Part shown: in pieces, positions 42,761-51,788 of the stretch | Position numbering within the stretch: the first letter of the stretch is position 1 | How the letters are laid out: each line of letters starts with the position of its first letter | NCBI GenBank assembly: GCA_019638255.1 | Contig: JAHBUD010000001.1 | Span: 2,418,001-2,482,000, forward strand | Reading direction: 5' to 3' | Origin: Cyclobacteriaceae bacterium | Lineage (GTDB): Bacteria > Bacteroidota > Bacteroidia > Cytophagales > Cyclobacteriaceae | DNA: 64,000 nt | Notes under the pieces: generated by a model | What the model saw: only the letters and a program-made list of their open reading frames with translations | What the model was told of the DNA's origin: nothing | The model's database searches: none | Program-made: the position numbers and the translations under genes

Positions 42761-45070
42761 TTAACCTAATGCTGTCGTTGCGATGGGAGCAGCAAGGCAG
42801 CTTTCAGGAATATTGAACGCATCAACCAGCGGAACGGCATCCTGGCGGATTTCCCAGCATAACTGGTTTACCAGCTTGCGAACGGCTTTGGTTTTAACGC
42901 CCTCCATGTAACCCTGTTCAAGGTACCAGCCTTTGTGTTGTTCGATGTGGTAAAGCGCGAATAAATCACACAAGCGCTTCAAAGCACTTTTGCAACCACG
43001 ATCTTCCGTTTCCGTCACAACTTTTTGAAACTGCTCCAGAATGATACGCTCTACATAAGCAAAGGCCACTTCCACCAAATGGTGCTGACTTACATTGAAT
43101 GCGTCAAACGAATCCATGCCGCTGTCGATGTGGCGTTTTAACCTGCGCGCAGCCGAGGTAAGTATATCCCGTTCCCGGTAACGGAAAGCATTCAACTGAA
43201 ATTCCGGATCGAGTAAATGAGCTTCATCGGTGTTGCGCACGATCAACGGATTCATTTCGGTGATGGATGTTTTTGCCTGATCGGCTACATAGTTTAAGAT
43301 GGTGAACACGTTCATGTTGCTGAACTCCTGTCTGAATTCCGTTAACCGGCTTTTCGCCACAAGTTGCATTAGCACAGTGTTGTCGCCTTCAAACGTAGTG
43401 TAAATGTCAGTATCGTTTTTAAGTATTTCAATCCGATTTTCCGAAAGGTACCCCTTGCCACCGCAAGCTTCGCGGCATTCCTGTAAGGTGGCGGTGGTGT
43501 GCCAGGTAGCAAAGGCTTTCAATCCTGCGGCAAGCGCTTCAATTTCCTGCATCTCTTCTTCGGAGCGGTTTAAAAATCTTTCCGTTAGGTAGCGAAGGGA
43601 AAAGTGCAAAGCATATGTAGTGGCCAGCAGGGGCATGAGTCTGCGCTGATGGGTGCGGTAATTTAATATGGGAACTTCACTGCCGCCTTCCGGACCGAAC
43701 TGCCTGCGCTGGTCGCCATAACGAATGGCAATGGTTAATCCCGACTTACACGCGGCCACACCGGAGCGTGGTATGCCAATGCGTCCGCCCACCAAGGTGC
43801 CGAGCATGGTAAAGAACCTGCGGTTGTCGCTGGCAATAGGGCTGGTGAATTTTCCCTCTTCGCTAACGCCAGCAAACCGGTCGAGTATGTCTTCTTTTGG
43901 AATGACTACATTATCAAAATAGATAATACCATTGTCAACACCGTTAAGGCCCATCTTGCGGCCACAGTCTTCAATGGTGATACCCTTTTCAAGCTTTCCG
44001 TTTTTATCGCGTAGCGGAACAATAAAGGCGCTCACACCATAATCTTTTCCATCGATAATCAGTTTGGCAAAAACCGTAGCCATTCGCCCGTGTAATGCCG
44101 CGTTGCCTATGTATTCCTTGCGCGCATATTCGTTGGGTGTGTGGATGGTAAAGGTTTTATCAGCATGATTATAGGTGGCAGTGGTTTCGATGCCCTTAAC
44201 GTTCGATCCATGGTTGGTTTCCGTCATGGCAAAACAACCGGGCAGTACCAGCGAACCAATGTCTTTTAAATATTTTTTGTGATGCTTCTCCGTGCCGAGA
44301 AAGTATACGCTCATGCCCCATAGGCCGAACTGCACACCAAACTTTATCACAAGGCTTAGGTCGTGATAGCTCAATGTTTCCATGATGGTAAAGTATGCTT
44401 TCATGTCATCTTGCCCGCCATGTGCTTTTGGGTAGGCGATGGCTCCATAGCCTTGATCGGCCAGGTAGGTTAACCACTTGAGTACCTGTGCCCTGTATTT
44501 GTCGAGGTCTCCCGGATCGATGTATTGAAATTCCGGATCGGAGATGAGTGTCTTTACTTTGCGGATCACTTCGGCCTGGTCGCCATCGAGTAGCCGCGAC
44601 AAGGTTTCAATTTCGAAGTTCAGTTGCGTAGCCTGCTGCGAGGTGATGGTTTCGTGCACATCCTGAAAGTTGTACACGATTTCATGACTGATGAACCCAA
44701 GCGTAGCTTCAATTTTTTCAAGCGAGGGGCGTGCCTTCATCAACGTTTCGCCCACGGTGCCGTTGCCGTAGAGGCTGGCCAGGCGAATGCCTAATTCTAC
44801 CAGACTGTCTTTTGTGCCGGGCACACCTTTAACCTTTCTAATTTCTTCACGCCAGGCCATCAGGTCATCAGCCGATGGGGGAGACGCAGGATTGAGTTGC
44901 TCCAATAAAAACTCGCGTTCCTCTCCGCTGAGCCACTGTTGGCTTTGGATGAGTCCCTCCAGTGTGGCCACTTCACTGGGTGTGAGCACCGCATCTGACC
45001 ATACAGTATAAAACAGCGGCACAAATACATACAGGTTAGGGTTGCTTTTCAGGTAGGCAGATTGAATCAT
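42761..45070 (-). CDS. Acyl-CoA oxidase/dehydrogenase family flavoprotein
   Basis: 769 residues, close in size to eukaryotic acyl-CoA oxidases and larger than ordinary acyl-CoA dehydrogenases (about 380). The FAD-binding middle domain is seen in LVLPGCFAMTETNHGSNVKG, and the oxidase-like catalytic Glu motif in YTTFEGDNTVLMQLVAKSRL. The extra C-terminal helical domain of the oxidase group is present. It begins fatty acyl-CoA beta-oxidation by forming the trans-2-enoyl-CoA; whether O2 or an electron-transfer flavoprotein accepts electrons cannot be read. Single gene with a 180-bp upstream gap. Confidence 0.9.
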   Translation of the reverse strand: MIQSAYLKSNPNLYVFVPLFYTVWSDAVLTPSEVATLEGLIQSQQWLSGEEREFLLEQLNPASPPSADDLMAWREEIRKVKGVPGTKDSLVELGIRLASLYGNGTVGETLMKARPSLEKIEATLGFISHEIVYNFQDVHETITSQQATQLNFEIETLSRLLDGDQAEVIRKVKTLISDPEFQYIDPGDLDKYRAQVLKWLTYLADQGYGAIAYPKAHGGQDDMKAYFTIMETLSYHDLSLVIKFGVQFGLWGMSVYFLGTEKHHKKYLKDIGSLVLPGCFAMTETNHGSNVKGIETTATYNHADKTFTIHTPNEYARKEYIGNAALHGRMATVFAKLIIDGKDYGVSAFIVPLRDKNGKLEKGITIEDCGRKMGLNGVDNGIIYFDNVVIPKEDILDRFAGVSEEGKFTSPIASDNRRFFTMLGTLVGGRIGIPRSGVAACKSGLTIAIRYGDQRRQFGPEGGSEVPILNYRTHQRRLMPLLATTYALHFSLRYLTERFLNRSEEEMQEIEALAAGLKAFATWHTTATLQECREACGGKGYLSENRIEILKNDTDIYTTFEGDNTVLMQLVAKSRLTEFRQEFSNMNVFTILNYVADQAKTSITEMNPLIVRNTDEAHLLDPEFQLNAFRYRERDILTSAARRLKRHIDSGMDSFDAFNVSQHHLVEVAFAYVERIILEQFQKVVTETEDRGCKSALKRLCDLFALYHIEQHKGWYLEQGYMEGVKTKAVRKLVNQLCWEIRQDAVPLVDAFNIPESCLAAPIATTALG

Positions 45071-45250
45071 AAGCAGTGCTTTTTCTTAAAGGTACAAAAC
45101 GATCAGAACCATATCAGAAATATCTGGAAATCCTCTGGTATTCTGGCTTAGCTTTTATAAGCAATACACCGGATAATCTTATTTTCTTTAGCTTTATCGT
45201 TGTTTGAGTCGGTAAGGATGATGTAACAGCATCTCTTAAATTATAATACT

Positions 45251-45970
45251 ATGTTTGACAGGATAACTAAGAAAATTAAGGATAGTAATGTGCTCATAAC
45301 GATTTTGAAGTATAATCAAGAGTTGGATTGGGCAAATGTTTATCACGACAGCATAAGGGGAAAACCCTGGTTAACCGACTTGCCGTTGAATGTAGGAAGG
45401 ATGGCTGGCAATTATTCTTTCTTTTATGTGCTAAACAGAATATTGAGTGATTATAGACCGAAGGCCATATTGGAATTTGGACTTGGCGAATCCTCTAAAG
45501 TTATTTCGCAATACATCAAACACCACCTGACAGAATCCAGTCATGACATTGTTGAACAGGATGCCGATTGGATCACTTACTTCAATAGCCGTTTTACACT
45601 TTCCGATAAATCTTCCGTTCAACTATTGCCGGTTGAAAAAACCCGTGTTAACGGACGAAGCACATATCGATATGAGAACTTACAGCAAGTAATAAAAGGG
45701 AAGTATGACCTTTACCTGGTAGATGGCCCTACCGGAAGCCCTCATTACTCCCGTTACGACATTGTTGACTTAACCAGGGGTATGACACAGGAGGATGAAT
45801 TTATGATCATGATGGATGATAGCCATAAGATTGGGGAGCAACAAACCCTGGCTGCACTATTGCGAACCTTTAAAGACAAAGGCATAGCACTATACACAGC
45901 CACCTATGAGGGGACTAAGGCAGTAACGGTGGTTGCAACGAATAAGTACAGATTTGTTTGTAGCTTATAA
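45251..45970 (+). CDS. Methyltransferase-fold protein of unknown function
   Basis: 239 residues. A Rossmann-like core is suggested by KAILEFGLGESSKVISQYIK (glycine-rich motif I), an acidic residue after the next strand (SHDIVEQDADWITYFNSRFT), and KYDLYLVDGPTGSPHYSRYD (post-II motif). The pattern fits class I SAM-dependent methyltransferases, but the SAM-binding residues are not conclusive. No TM or signal. It lies 60 bp before an FkbM-type methyltransferase on the same strand; the two might act in one surface-sugar or lipid modification. Confidence 0.6.
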   Translation: MFDRITKKIKDSNVLITILKYNQELDWANVYHDSIRGKPWLTDLPLNVGRMAGNYSFFYVLNRILSDYRPKAILEFGLGESSKVISQYIKHHLTESSHDIVEQDADWITYFNSRFTLSDKSSVQLLPVEKTRVNGRSTYRYENLQQVIKGKYDLYLVDGPTGSPHYSRYDIVDLTRGMTQEDEFMIMMDDSHKIGEQQTLAALLRTFKDKGIALYTATYEGTKAVTVVATNKYRFVCSL

Positions 45971-46029
45971 CGGTAGAGTGTGAAAGCGAAAATGGATTTG
46001 AACCCTAACATGTACATGGTTTATACGAT

Positions 46030-46821
46030 ATGTTGAAAAGATTATTTAAGCGCAATACCCATAACCTCCTGTTTAAAGCCCTCGGTGGTTTTGGGAAATC
46101 TATGTACCGATTCTATGAGAACAGGAACCACGACCCACAAAGCAATGGAGAGTTAAGGCTTTTAAAGCAAATAGCCCGGATTAGCCCGAAAATTATTTTT
46201 GACGTAGGTGCCAATGTAGGCAACTATGCTGAACTGGTTATTCGCACTAATCCACAAGTCAATCTTTACTGCTTCGAGCCTGTTAGTGCGACTTTCGAAA
46301 ACCTGGAAAGGAACCTTGGCAAGCACAGCAACAAGCGAATTTTAGCACTGAAGAAAGGTTTGTTCAAAGAAAATATTTCCCACGAAATAAACATTTACCC
46401 GGGTCATGAACATGCCTCACTTTTTGACATCAGAGGAATTGATCATAAAATTGTAAAGAGAGAATCAATTGAGCTGATTACTTTTGACTCTTTTGTTGAG
46501 CAACAAAAAATTGAACACGTTGACTTTGTAAAGCTCGATCTTGAAGGCGCAGAGATGGATGCTATTAAGGGCATGCACCAATCCTTGCTTTCTAAAAAGA
46601 TCCGGGCGATTCAGTTTGAGTACGGATACATCAACATCACTTCAAAGAACCTTCTTGCCGACTACTACGATTTCTTTAAAGCGTACGACTATATCCTGGG
46701 AAAGATATACCCTAAAACTGTTGAATTCAGGGATTATAAATTCAAGCATGAGGATTTTATAGGTCCCAATTTTCTTGCTGTTCAGAAAAATGACAAGGAG
46801 CTGATTGAATTACTTCGTTGA
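46030..46821 (+). CDS. FkbM family methyltransferase
   Basis: 263 residues. FkbM pattern: motif I KIIFDVGANVGNYAELVIRT, acidic end of strand 2 (VNLYCFEPVSATFENLERNL), ITFDSFVEQQKIEHVDFVKL then DLEGAEMDAIKGM, and a C-terminal AIQFEYGYINITSKNLLADY. FkbM enzymes O-methylate small molecules or sugars with SAM. It has no immediate biosynthetic cluster apart from the putative methyltransferase upstream. Confidence 0.9.
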   Translation: MLKRLFKRNTHNLLFKALGGFGKSMYRFYENRNHDPQSNGELRLLKQIARISPKIIFDVGANVGNYAELVIRTNPQVNLYCFEPVSATFENLERNLGKHSNKRILALKKGLFKENISHEINIYPGHEHASLFDIRGIDHKIVKRESIELITFDSFVEQQKIEHVDFVKLDLEGAEMDAIKGMHQSLLSKKIRAIQFEYGYINITSKNLLADYYDFFKAYDYILGKIYPKTVEFRDYKFKHEDFIGPNFLAVQKNDKELIELLR

Positions 46822-46892
46822 GAGCACATTTGCAAATGGCTGGGGTTGTAGGATATAATTGGACGAAGGACATTATTATAAAGCTTTGTAAA

Positions 46893-47285
46893 GTGAGCAT
46901 CAAAACGACATTCCTCCTCTTGACCGTTAGTTTAATGACTTCTTGTTGGCATACAGAAAGACTAAACAGTAGAGTCATTGGGGTATGGACTATGGAAAAA
47001 GTTTATGAGTATGGTAATGATGAGACTGAAAAGCACAATCCGAATAAGGACAGGTGGATAGAGTTTAGATCTGATGGCTCATTTGTTAGTGACGGAGAAC
47101 CGTTTGGACGAAATACCGGACATTGGACAACTGATAATAACAAGTCTACCCTAATCATTGACAGTGACATTGATGATGATGATAGCGAGTGGAAAGTAAC
47201 ATTTGAAATGGACCAGATGACCTGGGCGGGAATAGGACATCCAAGAAAGGAGAATACAAGAGTAATTCATAAACGAAAGAAATAG
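46893..47285 (+). CDS. Hypothetical lipocalin-like lipoprotein
   Basis: 130 residues from a GTG at 46893, giving a clean lipoprotein signal (SIKTTFLLLTVSLMTSCWHT) with Cys at about 17. An ATG at 46836 in the same frame adds 19 residues before the signal and is the alternative start. The mature part resembles a small lipocalin-like domain (SRVIGVWTMEKVYEYGN ... DRWIEFRSDGSFVSDGEPFG ... WKVTFEMDQMTW), seen widely in Bacteroidota lipoproteins. Ligand unknown. Confidence 0.65.
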   Translation: MSIKTTFLLLTVSLMTSCWHTERLNSRVIGVWTMEKVYEYGNDETEKHNPNKDRWIEFRSDGSFVSDGEPFGRNTGHWTTDNNKSTLIIDSDIDDDDSEWKVTFEMDQMTWAGIGHPRKENTRVIHKRKK

Positions 47286-47349
47286 CGCGAGATATTTTCG
47301 ATAGTCATTGCACGGTAAAAGATACTAGTAGAATTTTTTTTAAATAATT

Positions 47350-47394
47350 ATGTAGTTAAATAGCTACATATATATTTGTAGCCAGATAGCTACA
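47350..47394 (+). promoter_or_regulatory. Two ArsR-type operators flanking a -7 promoter element
   Basis: ATGTAG-N8-CTACAT (47350-47369) and TGTAGC-CAGATA-GCTACA (47377-47394) are inverted repeats with centres 26 bp apart. Between them TATATTTG (47371-47378) matches the -7 element TAnnTTTG. The second palindrome ends 2 bp before the ArsR-family ATG, so repressor binding would block the promoter and start. The transcript leader would be only about 12 nt. Confidence 0.75.
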
Positions 47395-47396
47395 TA

Positions 47397-47720
47397 ATGA
47401 ATTTAAGACGTGACGTATTTCAAGCCATAGCCGACCCGACCAGACGGGCTATTTTGCTATTGGTGGCCTCACATTCCATGACAGCCGGTGTTATCGCATC
47501 AAACTTCGATACTGCCAGGCCAACGGTATCCAAGCACCTGCAAATACTTACCGAGTGTGGACTGTTGGAACAGGAGCAACAGGGCAGGGAAGTGCTCTAC
47601 CATCTGAATCCTAAGAGGATGCGTGAAATAGCAGAATTTATTGAACCTTTCAGGAAGATGTGGGAAGACCGATTTAACAAGCTGGAAGCTGTGATGAAAA
47701 AATATAAAACCAAAAACTAG
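47397..47720 (+). CDS. ArsR-family winged-helix repressor
   Basis: 107 residues. Winged helix-turn-helix of the ArsR/SmtB fold: [60 protein letters not shown]. The metal-site Cys pair (CVC) is absent, so it probably senses something other than metal, or responds to a protein or redox signal. Two operators precede it. It is the first gene of an operon with SRPBCC, DoxX-like and DUF4256 genes. Confidence 0.92.
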   Translation: MNLRRDVFQAIADPTRRAILLLVASHSMTAGVIASNFDTARPTVSKHLQILTECGLLEQEQQGREVLYHLNPKRMREIAEFIEPFRKMWEDRFNKLEAVMKKYKTKN

Positions 47721-47727
47721 AAGCAGG

Positions 47728-48192
47728 ATGGAGCGGAAAACAAAAGTGCATGCCGAAGATGGCAAACAGGAACTGATGATTACCCGGGAATTTGATCTAC
47801 CGGTTGAACTGCTATTTAAAGCATACATCGAACCTGAGCTTGTGGAGCAATGGATGGGAACTAAGGTGGTGAAGCTTGAAAACAGAAAGCATGGGAGTTA
47901 CCAGTTTGAAACCACCGACCCGATGGGGAACAAGCACAGGTTTAATGGAACTATTCATGAGGTTGACATGAACCGGAAAATTACCCGAACGTTTGAAATG
48001 GAAAACACACCGTTTGAGGTTCAACTGGAATTTTTGGAATTTGAAAAGCTTACAGTCGATACAAGTAAACTCACGATGCATATTGTATACCGGTCGGTGG
48101 TACTGAGAGACCAAATGCTGAAGCTACCTTTTGTGCAAGGTATCAACATGGCGCATAGCCGATTACAAGAGGTTGTATACAAGTTAAAATAA
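47728..48192 (+). CDS. SRPBCC (AHSA1-like) domain protein
   Basis: 154 residues. START/AHSA1 fold signs: LMITREFDLPVELLFKAYIE, PELVEQWMGTKVVKLENR, GKHRFNGTIHEVDMNRKITR-like core and a long C-terminal helix. The family binds small hydrophobic ligands. It starts 8 bp after the ArsR gene. ArsR-SRPBCC pairs are common and are presumed to sense or detoxify an unknown compound. Confidence 0.88.
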   Translation: MERKTKVHAEDGKQELMITREFDLPVELLFKAYIEPELVEQWMGTKVVKLENRKHGSYQFETTDPMGNKHRFNGTIHEVDMNRKITRTFEMENTPFEVQLEFLEFEKLTVDTSKLTMHIVYRSVVLRDQMLKLPFVQGINMAHSRLQEVVYKLK

Positions 48193-48201
48193 TTTAAACT
48201 T

Positions 48202-48585
48202 ATGAGTAAGAGAAATAAAATTGTTTACTGGGTTGCCACCATTTGGCTTTCGCTGGGCATGGTATCAACTGGCGTTGTGCAAGTAATACATATGAAAGAG
48301 GAGACGCAATTCATTTTGGAACTTGGCTATCCGGAATATTTACTCACCCTGCTTGGGGTGTTTAAATTTTTGGGTGTTATAGCTATACTTATTCCTAAAT
48401 TCCCGCTGCTGAAGGAATGGGCATATGCAGGCTTTTTGTTTATGATGACGGGTGCTATATTTTCGCATGTAGCTATGCGTGATCCGGTTGCTGAACTATT
48501 TGGTCCGGTGTTGTTATTGGTATTAACAGTTATTTCCTGGTATTTCAGACCGGCTGATAAAAAAATTAGTATTGCCAATCCGTAA
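48202..48585 (+). CDS. DoxX-like integral membrane protein
   Basis: 127 residues with four TM helices (VYWVATIWLSLGMVSTGVVQ; YLLTLLGVFKFLGVIAILIP; WAYAGFLFMMTGAIFSHVAM; FGPVLLLVLTVISWYF). The DoxX-like pattern GVFKFLGVIAILIPKFPLLK then EWAYAGFLFMMTGA is clear. The family is often linked with SRPBCC genes under ArsR control; a role in thiol or redox stress has been proposed for relatives. Third gene of the operon, 9 bp after the SRPBCC gene. Confidence 0.88.
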   Translation: MSKRNKIVYWVATIWLSLGMVSTGVVQVIHMKEETQFILELGYPEYLLTLLGVFKFLGVIAILIPKFPLLKEWAYAGFLFMMTGAIFSHVAMRDPVAELFGPVLLLVLTVISWYFRPADKKISIANP

Positions 48586-48614
48586 AATATTTCACACACC
48601 TTATTATTGAAACA

Positions 48615-49184
48615 ATGAGTAAACTCCTGAAAAAGAAATTACCTGCCGAACAAGGAAAGGAATTGCTTAGCGTGCTGAGAAAGCGTTTCGAGCAAAACAT
48701 GAATCGTCACAAAGGCATTGCCTGGGCTGATGTGGAAGCGAAACTTAAGGCCAGTCCTCAAAAGTTATGGTCGCTTAACGAAATGGAGGAAACAGGTGGT
48801 GAGCCCGATGTAGTAGGGTACGATAAAAAGTCAGGGGAATACATTTTCTATGATTGTTCACCGGAGAGTCCCAAAGGCCGTAGAAGTGTGTGTTATGATC
48901 ACGAAGCACTTGAATCCAGGAAGGAACACAAACCACAAAACAGTGCTATCGGCATGGCCGAAGATATGGGGATTGAGCTATTAACGGAAGCACAATACCG
49001 CGAACTTCAACAACTGGGCAAGTTCGATGCTAAAACCTCCAGTTGGGTAAAAACACCTTCAGATATCCGTAAACTAGGAGGTGCTCTTTTTTGCGATTGG
49101 CGTTTCGGCCATGTTTTTCTGTACCACAATGGGGCAGAATCATATTATGCTGCCCGAGCCTTTCGGGGTGTGTTGCGGGTTTAA
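48615..49184 (+). CDS. DUF4256 domain protein
   Basis: 189 residues, soluble. The DUF4256 signature is visible: GEPDVVGYDKKSGEYIFYDC, SPESPKGRRSVCYDHEALES, LLTEAQYRELQQLGKFDAKT and GGALFCDWRFGHVFLYHNGA. Function unknown. It is the last gene of the ArsR-SRPBCC-DoxX operon, a recurrent grouping in Bacteroidota and Firmicutes. Confidence 0.9.
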   Translation: MSKLLKKKLPAEQGKELLSVLRKRFEQNMNRHKGIAWADVEAKLKASPQKLWSLNEMEETGGEPDVVGYDKKSGEYIFYDCSPESPKGRRSVCYDHEALESRKEHKPQNSAIGMAEDMGIELLTEAQYRELQQLGKFDAKTSSWVKTPSDIRKLGGALFCDWRFGHVFLYHNGAESYYAARAFRGVLRV

Positions 49185-49264
49185 CGGTATGAACCCAATT
49201 TACTAACCAACTAATTCTCTTACTTTTTCGCGTGTGTAAAATAAAATGCTTCTTTTTATTGTTT

Positions 49265-49283
49265 TACTTTGAAATACAAAGTA
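49265..49283. promoter_or_regulatory. Inverted repeat upstream of membrane protein gene
   Basis: TACTTTG-AAATA-CAAAGTA is a perfect 7-bp inverted repeat about 80 bp upstream of the ATG at 49364. A regulator-binding site is the simplest reading. No regulator gene lies next to it. Confidence 0.5.
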
Positions 49284-49363
49284 CTTTTGAATCGTTAATG
49301 AATTGCCTTAGACGCCCTGGGGGATAAGGGGAAATCAATTAAACCGTTATCGAAAAAGTCGTT

Positions 49364-49942
49364 ATGAAAAGTCAACTTAAATTTTACCAAACAGTGCCCG
49401 CGGTGGCACTTTTCACGGGGATCATCTTATTAGTGCCATTTGTGGCCATGCAGTTTACCAATGAAGTGAACTGGAGTGTATCGGATTTTATCATTATGGG
49501 TGCCTTGCTATTTGGTACAGGTATTTTGTTTATGCTGGTCACACGACTTACGCAACACATTGTTTACAAAGTCGCTTTGGGGTTGGCTGTTGGAGCAGCA
49601 TTTTTTATGATCTATGTTAACCTGGCAGTAGGACTTATTGGTGATGGTCCTCATTGGGGCAACCTGATGTATGCAAGTGTAGTGCTGGTTTTAATTGTGG
49701 GTGTTTACCTTTCGCGCTTTAAGGCCGCTAAACTTGAACGAGCTATGTATGCCACAGCCGGCACCTTTGTGCTGCTTGCTGTTGTTGCGCTTGCTGCCAA
49801 CATGCAGGAGTATCCGGGCAGTTCCGTTGTGGAGATTATCAGTATAAACTTGTTTTTCGCCCTTCCATTTGCTGTCTCAAGCTTATTATTCAGGTATGCG
49901 GCTATGGAACAATCCAACGAAAGTGATAAGGCATCAGTGTAA
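49364..49942 (+). CDS. Six-helix integral membrane protein, unknown function
   Basis: 192 residues with about six TM helices (AVALFTGIILLVPFVAMQF; DFIIMGALLFGTGILFMLV; ALGLAVGAAFFMIYVNLAVG; LMYASVVLVLIVGVYLSRF; AGTFVLLAVVALAANM; FFALPFAVSSLLFRYA). The LAVGLIGDGPHWGNLMYASV loop is distinctive. No family name is assigned. It leads a likely three-gene group with DUF2809 and MpaB-like genes and has an inverted repeat at 49265-49283. Confidence 0.8.
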   Translation: MKSQLKFYQTVPAVALFTGIILLVPFVAMQFTNEVNWSVSDFIIMGALLFGTGILFMLVTRLTQHIVYKVALGLAVGAAFFMIYVNLAVGLIGDGPHWGNLMYASVVLVLIVGVYLSRFKAAKLERAMYATAGTFVLLAVVALAANMQEYPGSSVVEIISINLFFALPFAVSSLLFRYAAMEQSNESDKASV

Positions 49943-49972
49943 CAGGGTAACTGATTGATGGCAGTGTTGGGT

Positions 49973-50353
49973 ATGATATTTAAGAGAAACTACTTCGTTT
50001 TCGCTTTGCTTATTTTCATTGTTGAAGTGTTGATCGCCCTTTTTGCCAGAGACAACTTTGTCAGGCCTTATGTCGGTGATGTGTTGGTAGTTATTCTGTT
50101 ATACTGTTTTGTAAAATCCTTTTTCAGATTGGATGTCTATTGGGTGGCCTTCGGTGTGCTGATGTTTGCCTTTGTAATCGAATTTCTTCAATACCTGAAC
50201 ATCGTAAAAATACTTGGCTTGGAGAGTTCATCCTTGGCGCGAACAGTCATCGGAACTTCATTTGCCTGGTACGATATAGTGGCATACATGGCAGGTATTG
50301 CATTAGTGTTGTTGGTTGAAAGGCGGGTGGCGCTGAAGGCCATTGTATCATGA
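49973..50353 (+). CDS. DUF2809 membrane protein
   Basis: 126 residues from the ATG at 49973, matching the usual DUF2809 length; ATG at 49958 and TTG at 49955 are in-frame alternatives. Four TM helices: YFVFALLIFIVEVLIALFAR, YVGDVLVVILLYCFVKSFF, AFGVLMFAFVIEFLQYLNI and FAWYDIVAYMAGIALVLLVE. Family function is unknown. The stop overlaps the MpaB-like start by 4 bp (ATGA), implying co-translation. Confidence 0.85.
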   Translation: MIFKRNYFVFALLIFIVEVLIALFARDNFVRPYVGDVLVVILLYCFVKSFFRLDVYWVAFGVLMFAFVIEFLQYLNIVKILGLESSSLARTVIGTSFAWYDIVAYMAGIALVLLVERRVALKAIVS

Positions 50354-51111
50354 GCCATGAATATTTTGTAGCGAGGAACTCAATAGTTCGCCAGATATGG
50401 GGAAAGAGCGATACCATTCTTTTCATCTTTGCAGGAGCATCAGCCGAGTTTGCCCTGAACAAAGCAGTAGACTGGCTTTACTTCACGGGCCGCCTCCCGG
50501 CTGATCCGTTGGGCAGACTTTTCTCTACGGTTTCGTACGCGCGGACTATCGTTTTTTCAGAAAAGCAAAGAGCTCACCAGACCATTGATGCAATGGCTGC
50601 TATTCATACAAGTGTTGAGAAAGCACGCGGTCACGCAATTCCGGATTGGGCGTATCGCGATGTGCTTTTTATGTTGATGGATTACTCCATCCGAGCCTAT
50701 GAATTGCTGGAACGAACGCTAACGCTCGCTGAAAAGTACGAAGTGTTCGATGTGTTTGCTCGAATGGGAAATCGGTTGGGCGTTACAGGATTACCTGAAA
50801 CGTTTGCGGAATTTATCATCATGCGTCAAGCTCATCTTAACCAAAATCTCCAGCGAAGTTCTTATACTGATGATCTATATCAGCAATACAAAAGACATTT
50901 AGGCATATTCCGATACCGGATTTTGTTGGAGGTGCAATCACGTGTAGTACCCGAACGGGTATCCGAACTGTTGGGTCTTCGTAAGGTTTCTGTTTTACCG
51001 ACTTTGTTGGTCTTCTATAAAAAGAGCAAACTCTTCCATATGGATGGCGTTTTACGCTATCTTCTTCTGCCTTCAAAGTATAAAAATGAGATCAAGGCCC
51101 TTGATAACTGA
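50350..51111 (+). CDS. MpaB-like oxygenase family protein (DUF2236)
   Basis: 253 residues. The DUF2236/MpaB' pattern is visible: WGKSDTILFIFAGASAEFAL, DPLGRLFSTVSYARTIVFSE, AHQTIDAMAAIHTSVEKARG, and AIPDWAYRDVLFMLMDYSIR. Members are heme-linked or latex-clearing-type oxygenases, including fungal MpaB and Lcp relatives. The substrate here is unknown. Overlaps the DUF2809 gene. Confidence 0.85.
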   Translation: MSHEYFVARNSIVRQIWGKSDTILFIFAGASAEFALNKAVDWLYFTGRLPADPLGRLFSTVSYARTIVFSEKQRAHQTIDAMAAIHTSVEKARGHAIPDWAYRDVLFMLMDYSIRAYELLERTLTLAEKYEVFDVFARMGNRLGVTGLPETFAEFIIMRQAHLNQNLQRSSYTDDLYQQYKRHLGIFRYRILLEVQSRVVPERVSELLGLRKVSVLPTLLVFYKKSKLFHMDGVLRYLLLPSKYKNEIKALDN

Positions 51112-51202
51112 TCGATCAAGCCATTCTTTTTCAGGAAACAAATAACTTCTTGGTAAACCAAAACTATCTTCCGAACTTGGTTATCGTTAAACCAACCCTC
51201 CT

Positions 51203-51667
51203 ATGAAAAGAATGAATGTTAACGTCAATTACCTAGTCTTGGTAATGATGTTTGTGTCCACGTTGCTAGTGGCGCAGGTTACCCCAGCGCCTAAATCTGC
51301 AAAAGAACTTGTAGCCGAAGCGAAAAAGCAAATAGAAAACCTTACCCCGCAACAGGTACAGGATGAACTGGCCAAAGGAAACGCGGTATTAATTGATTTA
51401 CGCGAAAGCGAAGAGTTAAAACAAAGTGGCCGGATTGAAGGCGCTGTTCATGCGCCCCGTGGCATGCTGGAGTTTTATGCTGATCCATCAATGCCGTACT
51501 ATAAGCCTGAGTTTGACAAAAGCAAAAGAATTATTCTGCACTGTGCTTCCGGGGGTAGGTCTGCTTTAGCGGCAGCCACATTAAAAGAGATGGGCTATAC
51601 CAATGTGGCACATCTTGATGGCGGATTAAAAGCATGGAAGGATTCAGGAAAACCTGTAGTGGAATAG
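51203..51667 (+). CDS. Exported rhodanese-like sulfurtransferase
   Basis: 154 residues. Signal peptide (NYLVLVMMFVSTLLVAQ) and a rhodanese domain with catalytic Cys114 in LHCASGGRSALAAATL; also NAVLIDLRESEELKQSGRIE and GGLKAWKDSGKP. A single-domain periplasmic rhodanese could transfer sulfur from thiosulfate or handle persulfides. Orphan gene. Confidence 0.92.
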   Translation: MKRMNVNVNYLVLVMMFVSTLLVAQVTPAPKSAKELVAEAKKQIENLTPQQVQDELAKGNAVLIDLRESEELKQSGRIEGAVHAPRGMLEFYADPSMPYYKPEFDKSKRIILHCASGGRSALAAATLKEMGYTNVAHLDGGLKAWKDSGKPVVE

Positions 51668-51788
51668 ATTTGACCTGGAGCCTATCAACCCAGTGATTCA
51701 CTGTTAAAATATTACTCACCATAAACGATAGGTGATTCAAAAGTTTACATTGTCTGGAAAAACTATTTCCGGGTATACTCATTCGTTT

